DNA from: Symsagittifera roscoffensis
Lineage: Eukaryota; Xenacoelomorpha; Acoela; Convolutidae
DNA: 64,000 nt
Assembly (NCBI RefSeq): GCF_963678635.1
Contig: NC_087070.1
Location: 12,126,539 to 12,190,538, forward strand
Reading direction: 5' to 3'
The notes under the pieces were generated by a model. It ran no database searches, had not been told where the DNA came from, and worked only from the letters and a program-made list of their open reading frames with translations. Position 1 is the first letter of the stretch; the number at the start of each line of letters is the position of its first letter. Made by a program: the position numbers and the translations under genes. Positions 1 to 12,505 of this stretch are shown here, piece after piece.

Positions 1-1
1 T

Positions 2-1290
2 CAAAAAGCGAACGACCTAATATCTTTCAAGTTTGGAGATGTACAAATTCTCGACGCAAAAAAAGTTCTGGGTAGAGCAACAACTCTGAACTAATTTCTC
101 GAAGCCTTCAAAACTAGCGAAACGAAAGAATTCTTCCCCTTTTAGTGGTTTGACATACCAGACAAACTTGATTTTTTCGAATTGCCATCGTATGGAGCCT
201 TTTCAGTTAACTTAGAAACAACAAACCTCTAGACAAAGACTTCAATGACTATCGGAAATTGAGAAATAGTAGGCTTTGCAAACAACGATCACTGAAAAAG
301 CTTCAAATCAAGCCTGTGCTTCCATCTGAGTTCAAGAAATTTTGCATTGATATAACAACAAGGATGGTGTTGCAACACAGAAAGCAATGCAAAGAAACGA
401 TTAAACATTATCATAAAAAAGGGGGCAGTCATGTTGAAACTTGGATGTACACTTCCAAATCCAGCAATTTTTTGTTTCACAAAACTGCAAATTATAAAAT
501 TTAATAACTTTGCGAAAGTGATAAAGATTTGTGTGAAAAAATACGAGTAGATATGACCGTCGGTCCTTCGATTGTGTTTGCCCGAAAAACTGTAGTTGAT
601 GAATCAATCATCAGAAATTCAACAAATATATGTAAATCGATTGTTGGGGTTGATGCAAGTTAGCTTTATTCTTTCTCAATGAGTCAAGATATGCCAACTG
701 GACTGTAAACGAGATGGGAGATTGACACCGCTATGCAGAAATTTAGAGCTAGACATAACCGTTCTCGCAACCTTGAAAATACGGTCAAGTCTTTCTACCA
801 CGAGCAAAGACCAGAGTGCGAAATTAAGAGCTTTTTCACATCTAGAAAACAGAAGATAATTGAATGTTTTAACTTGGATGGTTATAGAGATCACTGTAAA
901 ACAGTATTCGAAGCATTGGGTTGTTACTACCAATTCTGTTCCTGTCAAGAAATTCGTCCCTCCTTATTAGATCCGGATACTGAACAAGGTAATAAGAAGA
1001 GAGAGATGGATGAAATGAGATGGGAATACATAAAAGAGAAAGGATACAAACTTGAAGAAATCTGGAAGCGTGAGTGGTGGGAAAACTTCAAAACCAAAAA
1101 CAAGATCAAAAATCATGTCAGAACCTGCATTTTTTACAAAAAAAAAATTTCTTTCTACACTACCTTTTAGCAAAAATCAAAAGTGGAACTCTTCCTGGGT
1201 ATGTTCAGTTTGATTTAGTTGTTCCAGTTTATTTGCCAACTTTCCTCCAATTTTCAAGAACACCGATCTTAGCAGTAGATTTTGGAGCTA
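2..1290 (+). pseudogene. Type-B DNA polymerase remnant (organellar/viral-like)
   Basis: Broken coding sequence readable in several frames. The frame from base 2 gives DLISFKFGDVQILDA, the style of the 3'-5' exonuclease region of DNA_pol_B_2 polymerases, with stops at 92 and 143. The frame then shifts. From 733 to 1130 an open stretch includes FNLDGYRDHCKTVFEALGC followed by a Cys pair and RPSL, the endonuclease-like insert I associate with transposon- and virus-encoded members of this family. Near 1170-1230 the reading KIKSGTLPGYVQFDLVVP continues the same protein. The polymerase palm (DTDS motif) is absent because homology stops at the foldback element near 1290. Such polymerases replicate Polinton/Maverick-like elements and related viruses. 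This copy has frameshifts and in-frame stops, so it is dead. A second, closely similar piece lies at 18503-18797. Family assignment is from recall of conserved blocks; there is no terminal repeat here to name the parent element. Confidence 0.6.
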
Positions 1291-1364
1291 AAGTGAGATG
1301 GGGGGAGAAGCAGGGCGGACCCCATGTATTATGATACGTTTGAGATTTCCGGTCCGCCATGCTA

Positions 1365-3490
1365 TGTATTAAGATAAGGAATAGAGTCTACACTGTATTA
1401 GGATAGGGAATACCAATGGTAAGGTTTCAGTGTGATGGTAAGAGAAAGAAAAATGAGTGGAAATGTCTAGTTTTTTCACAAAAATTTCGGCGCCCGTTTT
1501 CTAACTGTTAACTATCAAATGTTAATTACTTGTAGGTTGGGGAACTAAGGTTATGTATTTAGTTTTTTGGTTCATGGTTAGTCAATGGTAATAGTTTTTT
1601 GGAATTTTTATCACAGAAATTCAAAATTTCGCAGAAAAAACGTCAAAACACGATAAAGTTTGTTATAATTCGACCTATTAACTAATTATTTAGATAATCT
1701 TTTTTTCTGAAACAAGGTTGAAACCTACTAAAACTTCGGAAAAAAATCATAGATTTTTGGAAAAAAAAACTGCAAAAATTTCAAGTTTTTTTGGAAAAAA
1801 TAGCAAAAACATGAAAATGCAAACATTAAAATATGATAGAGTTTACCCTAATATGAGCTCACAAGCAATTTATATAAGGTTCTGAAAATCAAAAGGAAAG
1901 CCCATAATGGCTTCAAACCTACTGATACATCGAAAAAAAGTCAAGGTTTTCGGAAGAAAATTGCAAAAAATTTATGTATTTGGAAAAAATTGCAAAAATT
2001 TCATGTTTTTGGAAAAAAATTGCAGAAATCTCATAATTCTGGCTATATTATTGTTGCTTCTGATCTAATTGAAAAAATACTTTTACGTACAGAGTTTAAA
2101 ATTGAACTCAAACTGTATTTTACTTGGCATCATGTTGAGACAAGGATGCAATTCTCAAATTATTGAAATACGGTAGAGTTTACCTTAATTTGAGCTAAAA
2201 AGCGGGTTATATAACGCTCTAAACACTTAAGAAGAAAGCTTATAGTAGCAAAATCAAAATTGATACTTCCGGAAAATAGTGAAAATAATTGTAATTTTTG
2301 AGAAGATAAATTAAAAATTAATCGAATTTACCAAAAATTTTCCATTTTCAATCTTTTATTTTGGCAATTAACTGGTTTTTTGTCCAGTTCAGGGAGAACT
2401 TGAATGAGAATCTAAATTCGAATGAACATTAAGAGCAATTTTCTATAAAATTTGTAGATCAAACTCCTTGATTCAACTCCTGCTCAATTTTTTCTGAATG
2501 ATTTACCCAAACTGTACAAAAAATACAACTTGTGAGAATTTTTCATGTTAATATTTATAAATTTCAGATTAATGATGAAAATAAACAGCTTATTGCTAAA
2601 ATTAACCAAAAATGGGGTACGTTTTTCATCATTGATCTGAAATTTATAGTTATTAACTTGAAAAATATCTCACAAGTTGTAACTTTTGTACAAATTTGGG
2701 TCACTCATTGAGAAAAAACTGAGGAGGAGTTGAATCATGGAGTTTGATCTAGAAACTTCATGGAATATTGCTGTTAATGTTCATTTGAATTGAGATTCTT
2801 GCTTAAATTCTCCCTGAACTGGAAAAAAAAACTAGTTAATTACCAAAATAAAAGGTTGAAAATGGAAAATTTTGAGTAAATTTTTGAGAAACTTTACTTT
2901 CTCAAAAATTACGATTATTTTCACTATTTTGGGAAATTTCAATATTGATTCTGCTATTATGAGCTTTCTTTTTAGTGTTTAGAGCATTATATAACCCGCT
3001 TTTCATATCAAATTAAGGAATTAAGGTAAAATTTATCGTAATTCAAAAGAGAAAAAATTGTGGAAAAAATCATTAATTTATCCAAACTTTTGTGTCATTG
3101 TCTCAACATGATGCCAATTAAAATACAGTTTGAGCTCAGTTTTATACTCTGTACGTAAAGATATCTTTCAATTAGATCAGAAGCAACAATACACTGGCTA
3201 AATATATGATATTTCCGCAATTTTTTTTCAAAAAACTTGAAACTTTTTGAAATTTTTCCAAACACTTAAAGTTTTTGCATAACCTTAATTCCACAACCTA
3301 CAAGTAATAACCTTTGATACTTAACAGTTAGATAACGGGCGCCGAAATTTTGGGAAAAAACTAGACATTTCTACACAAAAACTAAAAAAATTCGCTTTTC
3401 TTTCTCTTGCCATCACACTGAAGCCTTACCATTGGTATTCCCTATCTTAAAACATTGTAGACTCTATTCCTTAATGTACTGGATTCATCT
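1365..3490. mobile_element. Long-inverted-repeat foldback element
   Basis: The left arm (about 1365-2580) and right arm (about 2622-3490) are inverted copies around a ~40-bp centre near 2602. For example AATAGAGTCTACA at about 1380 is matched by TGTAGACTCTATT near 3465, and GGCGCCCG near 1490 by CGGGCGCC near 3338. The arms match over their outer and inner parts, but the left arm carries about 400 bp (roughly 1555-1960) missing from the right. No open reading frame of note lies inside, so this is a non-autonomous foldback/long-TIR DNA element or a decayed inverted duplication. The left end abuts the DNA polymerase remnant. A short GGCGGACC...GGTCCGCC hairpin sits just outside the left arm at 1315-1358. 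No target duplication was identified. Confidence 0.75.
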
Positions 3491-4149
3491 ATTCTGTGGG
3501 GTCAAATTTGCATGGTTTTTGGCAAATCTTTTCACCTGAAACGGTTTTGATTGGGTTTTTTGCATTGAATTATAAACTTATAGGCCTTTTGAGCTCGGAC
3601 CATTAGTTTTAAAGCCAAGAGGACAAGAATTGCAGACAAAGTTAGTGTAACCTATAACTTTGAAAATTTTTTGATTGCGAACGAAAGACGTTTCGCCTTA
3701 TAACTCGAGAACCACTGGAACGAACCAGTTCATTTTGGTACCGTTAGATCAAAAATTGAACTGGCTTAAAGTGAGCTAATCGGTTTTTGGAACAACAAAT
3801 TATAGAATAGTTTTTAGACTGTTTTTAGCAAAACGATCGGTTTTGAAGCTAGACCCTTCCCGGCTTATAATTTTTTATAGAAAGCCCTTATACCTCTAGC
3901 AAATGGTAGCAACGGTTAAATAAGGAAATTTTACGTCATTCTAGACAACAAAAAAGAGCTAGGGAATCTTGAAAACAGCAAGCAAGTCGTGAAAAGGCTG
4001 GTTAATAGACCCTCCCAGTAAAAAGAAAAAAAATGGTTAAGCAAGCAGCTTAGCTTCAATCCGGAGGGGTCCGAAGTCAGAACGAACCTTTCCTAGTTGG
4101 TCATTTTTGAGTAGTAAAGCTCTAAGACGGTATTCGGAAAGGTCCCAGT
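3491..4149. other. Intergenic, nothing recognised
   Basis: AT-rich sequence between the foldback element and the minisatellite. No credible coding frame, RNA gene or repeat was seen on either strand. Confidence 0.5.
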
Positions 4150-4862
4150 ATAGATTTTTGCCAACTCGGAAGGGTCCCAATTTTGCCAATCCGGAGGGGT
4201 CCTGTTTTTGCCAATTCGGAGGGGTACTATTTTTGCCAATCCGGAGGGATACTATTTTTGCCAATCCGGAGGGGTCCTGTTTTTACCAATCTGGTGGGGT
4301 CTTGTTTTTGCCAATCCGAAGGGGTTCCATTTTTGTCAATCCGGAGGGGTCCTGTTTTTGCCAATCCGGAGGGGTACTATTTTTGCCAATCCGGAGGGGT
4401 ACTATTTTTGCCAATCCGGAGGGGTCCTGTTTTTACCAATCCGGAGGGGTCTTGTTTTTGCCAATCTGGAAGGGTCATATTTTTGACAATCCGGAGGGTC
4501 GTATTTTTGCCAATACATAAGGGTCCAATTTTTGCCAATCCGGAAGGGTTTTATTTCTGCCAGTGCGGAAGTGTCTTAATTTTGCCAATCCGAAAGATAC
4601 CTGTTTTTGACCATCCGGGAGGTCCTTAATTAGCCAAGCCGGAAGGGTTCTATTTTTGCCAATCCGGAAGGGTCCTATTTTTTTGCCAATCCTGAAGGGT
4701 CCCATTTTGCCAATTCGGAAGGGTCCCGTTTTTGCCAATCCATAATGTTCCTATTTTGCCAACCTGGAAGGATCCTATTTGTTCCAACTCTGAAGGGCCC
4801 CATTTTTTGTCAATCCGGAAGGGTCCTATTTAGCCGATCCGGAAGGGTCTGCATTTGTTCGA
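4150..4862. repeat. 25-bp minisatellite
   Basis: About 28 head-to-tail copies of a unit close to TTTTTGCCAATCCGGAGGGG plus a variable five-base tail (TCCTG, TACTA, TCTTG). The units near 4204, 4229 and 4254 give a 25-bp period. Copies in the centre (4204-4470) are nearly identical, while those after 4480 diverge (CCGGAAGGG variants, small indels). Because 25 is not divisible by three and the unit has few stops, all three forward frames stay open with a 25-residue protein repeat. These are not genes. Confidence 0.95.
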
Positions 4863-6544
4863 ACGTACCCGTATATATGTTAGGATATTAGTACAAATAG
4901 CAGACCGAGTAAGACTTGGCTTTAAATAAAAACAAGAAGACAACAAAATAAGACTAAGAAAAATATAAACCCGGAGATTTGCGGAGGTGCTTGTAAGTTT
5001 GTTTGTATTTAAGTAAGTATGTATGTATGTTTGTATGTATGTAAGGCGGTAAAAACTGGTACTAAATCTGGTCTCGTAACTCCAAAGTGGTGCTTTTATT
5101 TTTACTCCAATCAAATAACTACATAGGAACGGGCTCAACTCCTTTCTCTTTTGGTTTTCTGAAGTGAAGTGAGGCCCCCACGAGGATTCCTGACGTAAAT
5201 ATTTATTCATATGTGAAACTGAAAAATAAGCGTTAATTTTAAATCAAAAAGGTTTAAATCGAAATTAATTGCTTACAAAAAGTTTGTTTTGTGAACCAAA
5301 AAGGCAATCAAAAATAGACAACTGTCTTCTGTGCCGTGATTCGGAGTCTTTTTAAAATTCTCTCAGTATTGGAAAAAACTAGTCTCTAAAAAACCAATGA
5401 GCTAATTATATGTTTTTTCAACTGACTTTCAGTAGCTTCGCCCGAGTAGTAGCCCTGAAATGTTTTTACATAGTTACAGTTAGCTTGATATTTTTTGTCC
5501 AAAAATTCAAGGCCATAATTGCTCAGCTAAATTCATTGCATAACGAATCTCAGTGTGTGCGTGTGTTCGCCGGATGATGAGCAAAAAATAGTTCCGTGGA
5601 CTGCTTAAGATAAAAGAGATCATTTTTTTCAATCAAACTTTCTTTTTTTATGCCAGGTTTTCACCATTTCAGATAATTGGTTAGCGCATCCAGAATTCCG
5701 TAGAAAAAATAACTGACAATATTTTCCAGATATTTCTTCACAAACAATTGTTTTCCGAACTTTCCGCGCACATAGTTTAAATCTTCATTATTTAAGTAGC
5801 TTCAATGATCGAAAATTCCAATCTTAAATTACATCAATTAGACTACAGAGCCTTAAAAAATCAACAAAACACTTTTATATTCAGCAATTTGTGCAACTAA
5901 AAAATGGTTCATGTTTGTTGGCACATAAAAACCTGGGTGGAGTTTTGCGATTTATGTTTCGACCGATGCTAGTCGAATACATGGCAGAGTTTCACTGAAA
6001 ATCCACAGAAGAGAGTCAAAGTTTCGAACTTAAAGTCGAAACATAAGTTCGAAAACAACTAGTCGTATTTAAAAATCGATCGCAAAGTCCAAAGATGAAG
6101 CCATGTTACTCGAAACAAAAAATCAAGCTCAATTTCGAAACAAAAAATTCTGGAATTACTAATTGATTTTTGAATGTTTTTGCTTTAAAAAATTCGAAAA
6201 TTTTTGACCTAATGAAACATCTCCAAGAGTTACTCGAGAATATTTGCTTACCAAAAAAAAAGAAAAAGGTTCAAGGGCAACTAAAAGTTTTCTTTGGGTA
6301 AATTAATTTGTTTTGTACTTCTTTCTCGAACTCTGAATCACAACCATTTTCTTTCAATTCAACTTTTTTTAGTTTTCAGAAACGCTAGATTTTCATTTCT
6401 TTCAATTAAAGAAGCGTTAAATTTTTTTGCAAAATAATTACGACTGATATATAAAACAAATATCAAAAAACAATGAAACTCGGTTTTTTCAATTTTTTCA
6501 ACTTCATTGAGATTCAAAAATTATAATACACAGAAAGTTGTTTG
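4863..6544. other. Intergenic AT-rich DNA with a TATG microsatellite
   Basis: A short (TATG)n/(TTTG) microsatellite lies at about 5015-5045. The segment 5930-6080 contains scattered GTTTCGA/TCGAAAC words resembling the tandem array at 42370-44665. No gene was recognised. Confidence 0.5.
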
Positions 6545-6905
6545 CACGTTTTAAACTAAAATTGATTCCTTGTTGTGCAATTCCAAAACTGTTTTCTGCG
6601 CAACTTTGCTTTTGTTACTCATTTTTTGTTGCTCAGTTTTCATCTTTTCAACCTTTTTCTTTAGTTTACTTGGGTTTTTTGGGGAGGGTTGGAGCTTGAT
6701 TACACTTGGGGGGAGGGGGGGGGGGGAGGGGGGTTTTATCAAAGGGCTAAAGGTTTGTAAAAATGAGGTTTAGAAGTTTAGAAATATAAAAAAATGTACA
6801 GTTGCTTTGCAATTTTTCTGTATTACTCATTTGATAAATGCAGAAATGCAGTAACTCTTGCAAAACTTTGCACGACTTGAAACAAAAAACAATTTTGGAA
6901 AAAAA
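6545..6905 (-). repeat. Dispersed repeat with G/C homopolymer tract (inverted copy)
   Basis: The reverse complement reads like 26035-26300: a TGCAAAxTTTTGCAAGA word, then CTGCATTTATCAA, then TTTCTAAACTT, then a poly-C tract (here the G run at 6709-6733). The shared order of blocks shows two copies of one dispersed repeat in opposite orientation. The poly-G run is a likely assembly trouble spot. Confidence 0.6.
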
Positions 6906-9900
6906 ATCCTTTTTAATTGATTTTAAATGGATTACGATTAATTTTTAATTTGGTAAAAACGTTGAATTATGATTGATGTTTTACTTCCTTTTTATGCCTG
7001 AGGGTAACATGGGAATCCGTTATATTGAAAAAAAGTTGGACCTGAAAACCTATTGTAGTTGCTTTTAAATGGATTACAACTAATTTCAAATTTGATAGAA
7101 ACATTGGAATATGATCGATGTTTTACTTCCCGTTTATGCCTGAGGGTAACATGGGAATCCGTTATATTGAAATAAAGTTAGACCTATAACCTATTGAAGT
7201 TAATTTTGAATGTATTAAAATTAATTCTAAATTTGATTAAAAAACCTTGGATTATGATCGATGTTTTACTTCTTTTTGTTGCCTGAGGGCAACATGAGAA
7301 ATCGTTATTTTGAAAAAAAAACTTTAGATCACAAAACTCCAATGTAGTTGATTTCAAATGGAATAAAATTAACTTTAAATTTGAAAAAACCTTGCATTTG
7401 ATCGATGTTTTACTTCTTGTTGTTGCCTGAGAATCTGTTATATTGAAAGCAAATTAGATCACAAAAATACTTTGTAGTTGGTTTTAAAAGGACTACAAGT
7501 AACTTTCTATTGGTTAAAAACCTTTGATTATGATCGACATTTTACTTCTTGTTGCCCTAGGGCAACATGAGATTCCGTTATTTTGAAAAAAAAATTAAAC
7601 GCAAACAATCCATTGTAGCTGATTTTAAGTGGATTAAAATTAATTTTATTTTTGATAAAAACCTTTGATTATGATCGATATTTTATTTCTTGATGTTGCA
7701 TGAGGGCAGCATTGGAGTCCGTTATTTTGAAAACAATTTAGACCATAAAAAGCCATTGTAATTGACTTTAAATGGGTAACAATTAATTTTAAATTTGATA
7801 AAAACTTGGATTATGATCGACGTTTTACTTTTTACTGTTGCCTGAGGTCATTATGGGAATCCGTAATATTAAAAGCTAATGAAAGCACAAACTCCATTGT
7901 TGTTGATTTCAAAAGGAATACAAATAGTTTTAAATTTGGTAAAAAGCCTTGGATTTTGATCGATGTTTTACTTCTTGTAGTTGCCTGAGGGCAACATGGT
8001 AATCCCTCATATTGAAAACAAATTAGACCATAGAAATGCATTTTAAACGATTTTAAATGGATTAATTTTAACTTCAATTTTGAAAACAACTTTGGATTAC
8101 GATCGATGTTAATTTTCGTGATGTTGCACGAGGGCAACATGTGGATCCGTTATTTTGAAAACAATTTGAATCATAAAAATCCATTGTAATTGATTTTAAA
8201 TGGATAACAATTAGTTTTAGTTTTGAGAAAATCTTGGTTTATGATCGATTCTCTACTTCTTGCTTCTGCCTGGCGGAAACATGGGAATCCGTAATACTGA
8301 AATCAATTTAGACCACAAAAATCCATTGTAGTTGATTTTAAATGGATTACAATTAGTTTTATTTTGGTATAAACTTTGGATAATGATCGATGTTTTATTC
8401 CTTGTTGTTGCCTGAGGGCAACATGGGAACCCGTTATGTTAAAAACAAATTAGACCATAAAAATCCATTGCAGTTGATCTTAATTAGAATACAATTACTT
8501 TCAAATTCGTTAAAAACCTTGAATTATAATCGATGTTTTACTTCTTGTTGCCTGAGGGTAACATGGGATTCGGTTATATTGATACAAAATAGACCCTAAA
8601 AATCCATTTTAGCTGATTTTAAATGGATTAAAATTAATTTTGAATTTGATAAAAATCTTGGATTAAGATCGATGTTTCACTTCTTGATGTTACCTGAGCG
8701 CAACATGGGAATCCGCTATTTTGGAAACAAACAAGACCACAAAAATACATTGTAATTGAATTTAAATGGATCAAATATAATCTTAAATTTGATAAAAATC
8801 TTGGATTATGATCGATGTTTTACTTCTTAATGTTACCTGAGCGCAACATGGAAATCCGTTTTTTTTGAAAACAAATGAGACCATAAAAATCCATTGTAGT
8901 TGATTTTAAATGGATCACAATTTATTTCAAATTCCATAAGAACCTTTGATAATGATCGATGTTTTACTTCTTGTTGTTGCCTGAGGGCAGCATGGGATTC
9001 CATTATATTGAAAACAAATTAAACCACAAAATTTCATTGAAGTTGTTTTCAAATGGATTACAATTAGCTTCAAGTTTGATATAATCCTTGGATTATGAAC
9101 GAGGTTTTATTTCTTTTGGTTGTCTAAGGGCAACATGTCAATCCGTTACATTGAAAACAAATTAGACCATAAAATCACCTGTAGTTGATCTTATATGGAT
9201 AACTATTAATTTCAGTTTAGTTAAAATCCTTGTACTTTTATCGATGTTTTATTTTTGTCTTGCCTGAGGGCAACATGGAAATCCGTTATATTGAAAACAA
9301 ATTATACCACAAAAATCCACTGTAGTTGAGTTAAAATGAATTACAATTAATTTTAATTTTGATTAAAATCTTGTATTATTATCGATGTTTTTTTTCGTGT
9401 TCTTGCCTGAGGGCAACATGGGAATTCTTTACTTTAAAAACATATTTGACCACAAAAGTCCATTGTAGTTGATGCTAAATAGATAACAACTAATTTTAAA
9501 TTTAGTAAAAGACCTTGGATTATGATCGATGATTTACTTCTTGTTACTGCCTGAGGGCAACAAGGGCCTCCGTTATATTGAAAACAAATTAGACCACAAA
9601 AACCCATTTTAGTTGATTTTAAATGGATTACAATTAATTTTAAATTTGACAAAAAAACCATGGATTATGATCGATGTTTTACTCCTTGTTGTTGCCTGAG
9701 GGCAACATGGGAATCTCTTTCATTAAAAAAAATTAGACCACAAAATCCATTTTATTTGATTTTAAAAGGATTACAATTAGGTTTATATTTGATAAAACCT
9801 TGGATTATGATCGATGATTAACTTCTTTTTGTTGCCTGAGGGTAACTTGGGAATCCGCTATATTGAAAGCAAAGTATACCACAAAATCTATTGTAGTCGA

Positions 9901-12010
9901 TTTTAAATGGATTATTTTATATTTTGAATTTGCTAACAACCTCGGAATATGATCGGTGTTTTATTTCTTCTTGTTGTCTGACGACGGCAACATGGAAACT
10001 TTTTATATTGAAAACGAAAGTCCATTTTAAATAATTTTAAATGGATTCCCATTAATTTTGAAAAGGATAAGAACCTTGGATTATGATCGATGTTTTACTT
10101 CTTGTAGTTGCCTGAGGGCAACATGGGAATCCCTTACAATGAAAACAAATTAGACCGCAAAATGCATTTTAATTGATTTTAAATGGATTAAAATTAATTT
10201 TGAATTTGATAAAAATCTTGGATCCAGATCGATGTTTCACTTCTTGATATTACCTGAGCGCAACATGGGAATCCGCTATTTTGGAAACAAATAAGACCAC
10301 AAAAATACATTGTAATTGATTTTAAATGGATCAAATATAATCTTAAATTTGATAAAAATCTTGGATTATGATCGATGTTTTACTTCTTAATGTTACCTGA
10401 GCGCAACATGGAAATCCGTTATTTTGAAAACAAATGAGACCATAAAAATCGATTGTAGTTGATTTTAAATGGATCACAATTTATTTCAAATTCCAGAAGA
10501 ACCTTTGATAATGATCGATGTTTTACTTCTTGTTGTTGCCTGAGGGCAGCATGGGATTCCATTATATTGAAAACAAATTAAACCACAAAATTTCATTGAA
10601 GTTGTTTTCAAAGGGATTACAATTAGCTTCAAGTTTGATATAATCCTTGGATTATGAACGAGGTTTTATTTCTTTTGGTTGTCTAAGGGCAACATGTCAA
10701 TCCGGTACATTGAAAACAAATTAGACCATAAAATCACCTGTAGTTGATCTTATATGGATAACTATTAATTTCAGTTTCGTTAAAATCCTTGTACTTTTAT
10801 CGATGTTTTATTTTTGTCTTGCCTGAGGGCAACATGGAAATCCGTTATATTGAAAACAAATTAGACCACAAAAATCCACTGTAGTTGAGTTAAAATGAAT
10901 TACAATTAATTTTAATTTTGATTAAAATCTTGTATTATTATCGATGTTTTTTTTCTTGTTCTTGCCTGAGGGCAAAATGGGAACTCTTTATTTTAAAAAC
11001 ATATTAGACCACAAAAATTCATTGTTGTTGATTCTAAATAGATAACAACTAATTTTAAATTTAGTAAAAAACCTTGGATTATGATCGATGATTTACTTCT
11101 TGTTACTGCCTGAGGGCAACAAGGGCCTCCGTTATATTGAAAACAAATTAGACCACAAAAACCCATTTAAGTTGATTTTAAATGGATTACAATTAATTTT
11201 AAATTTGACAAAAAAACCATGGATTATGATCGATGTTTTACTCCTTGTTGTTGCCTGAGGGCAACATGGCAATCTCTTTCATTAAAAAAAATTAGACCAC
11301 AAAATCCATTTTATTTGATTTTAAAAGGATTACAATTAGGTTTATATTTGATAAAACCTTGGATTATGGTCGATGATTAACTTCTTTTTGTTGCCTGAGG
11401 GTAACTTGGGAATCCGCTATATTGAAAGCAAACTATACCACAAAATCCATTGTAGTCGATTTTAAATGGATTATTTTATATTTTGAATTTGCTAAAAACC
11501 TCGGAATATGATCGGTGTTTTACTTCTTCTTGTTGTCTGACGACGGCAACATGGAAACTTTTTATATTGAAAACGAAAGTCCATTTTAAATTATTTTAAA
11601 TGGATACCATTAAATTTGAAAAGGATAAGAACCTTGGATTATGATCGATGTTTTACTTCTTGTTGTTGCCTGAAGGCAACATGGGAACCCCTTATAATGA
11701 AAACAAATTAGACCGCAAAAATGCATTTTAATTGATTTTAAATGGATTACAATTAGTTTTAAATTTGATAAAGACCTTGGAATATGATCGATGTTTTACT
11801 TCTTGTTGTTGCCTGAAGGCAACATGGGAACCCCTTATAATGAAAACAAATTAGACCACAAAAATCCATTGTAGATGATTTTAAAGGGATTAAAAATAGT
11901 TTTAAATTTGATAGAAAATCTTGGATTATGATCGATGTTTTACTTGTTGTTGATATCTGAGGGCAACATGGGAATCCCTTATATTGAAAACAAATTAGAC
12001 AAATAGTTGA
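6905..12010. repeat. ~142-bp satellite array, about 36 monomers
   Basis: Landmark words recur in the same order and orientation across the stretch: GGATTATGATCGATGTTTTA, GTTGCCTGAGGGCAACATGG, GAAAACAAATTAGACCACAA, GTTGATTTTAAATGGATTAC. Counting the GATCGATG landmark from 6968 to 11930 gives 36 occurrences with mean spacing near 142 bp. Monomers differ by point changes and small indels. The best-kept part is GTTGCCTGAGGGCAAC, a perfect 6-bp stem with a TGAG loop. There is no coding content; short open frames are chance. Its size and organisation resemble centromeric or heterochromatic satellites, which is inference only. Confidence 0.95.
8600..11725. repeat. Higher-order repeat: two 1560-bp blocks of 11 monomers
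   Basis: Within the satellite, sequence from about 8600 recurs almost unchanged 1560 bp later. For example the variant GATGTTTCACTTCTTGAT followed by TACCTGAGCGCAACATGGG occurs at about 8670 and 10230. The odd monomer with GAACGAGGTTTTATTTC occurs at about 9096 and 10655, and TGTCTGACGACGGCAACATG at about 9975 and 11535. 1560 bp is 11 x 142. The match runs to about 10160/11725. Confidence 0.9.
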
Positions 12011-12399
12011 AAACAAATAATTTAGGTTATGATAATGGTTGTTTCAAGCCCTCATTGTTGCCGTTCTTTTCACTTAACTGAAATCAGAGAGGTTTCTGTA
12101 TTTGGGATCGTGGATCTGTGGATCAGATAAGCGTCACATGTGACAAGTTCTGCTAGAGTTTTTCTTTTTTTTTTCATTTCTTAGGTACAGGCTGGCAGAG
12201 AGGTTAATTGTACAACGTTTGCTCGAAATCGGATTGTCATGCTATCAGAAATAAAGTTTTCATGATACCATGACATGGTCTATAGCGTATGATGAAGATA
12301 GTTTTGAAAAATACATGTACAATTGAAAGCTTCTTCTGCACTTTTGCGTCAAACTCTCCCGAAAATCTTGCGAGAAAAATGGATATGAAGTTTCCATTT
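12011..12399. other. Unique AT-rich spacer
   Basis: Sequence between the satellite and the 24-bp minisatellite. No gene or RNA was recognised. Confidence 0.4.
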
Positions 12400-12505
12400 A
12401 AAGCCAATGAAATCAGGTTTCGAGCAGACCATAAATTAAGATTTCGAGCAGACTATACAATCATATTTCGAGAAGAGCACACAATCAGGTTTCGAGTATG
12501 CTTAT
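12400..12505. repeat. 24-bp minisatellite, left part
   Basis: About four copies of a 24-bp unit near ATCAGGTTTCGAGCAGACCA plus TACA. The same unit resumes at 13612, beyond the LINE fragment. Because 24 is divisible by three it creates an open frame (IRFRADHT-like repeats) that is not a gene. Confidence 0.8.

Noticed and set aside
259-607. Separate small genes at the left edge
   Set aside because: They are pieces or shadows of the broken DNA polymerase reading frame.
4107-4629. Long overlapping repeat-protein frames in three forward frames
   Set aside because: They follow from a 25-bp minisatellite with few stops; every frame gives the same 25-residue repeat.
6905-12010. CRISPR-like regularly spaced repeats
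   Set aside because: Whole 142-bp monomers repeat; there are no unique spacers and the context is eukaryotic.
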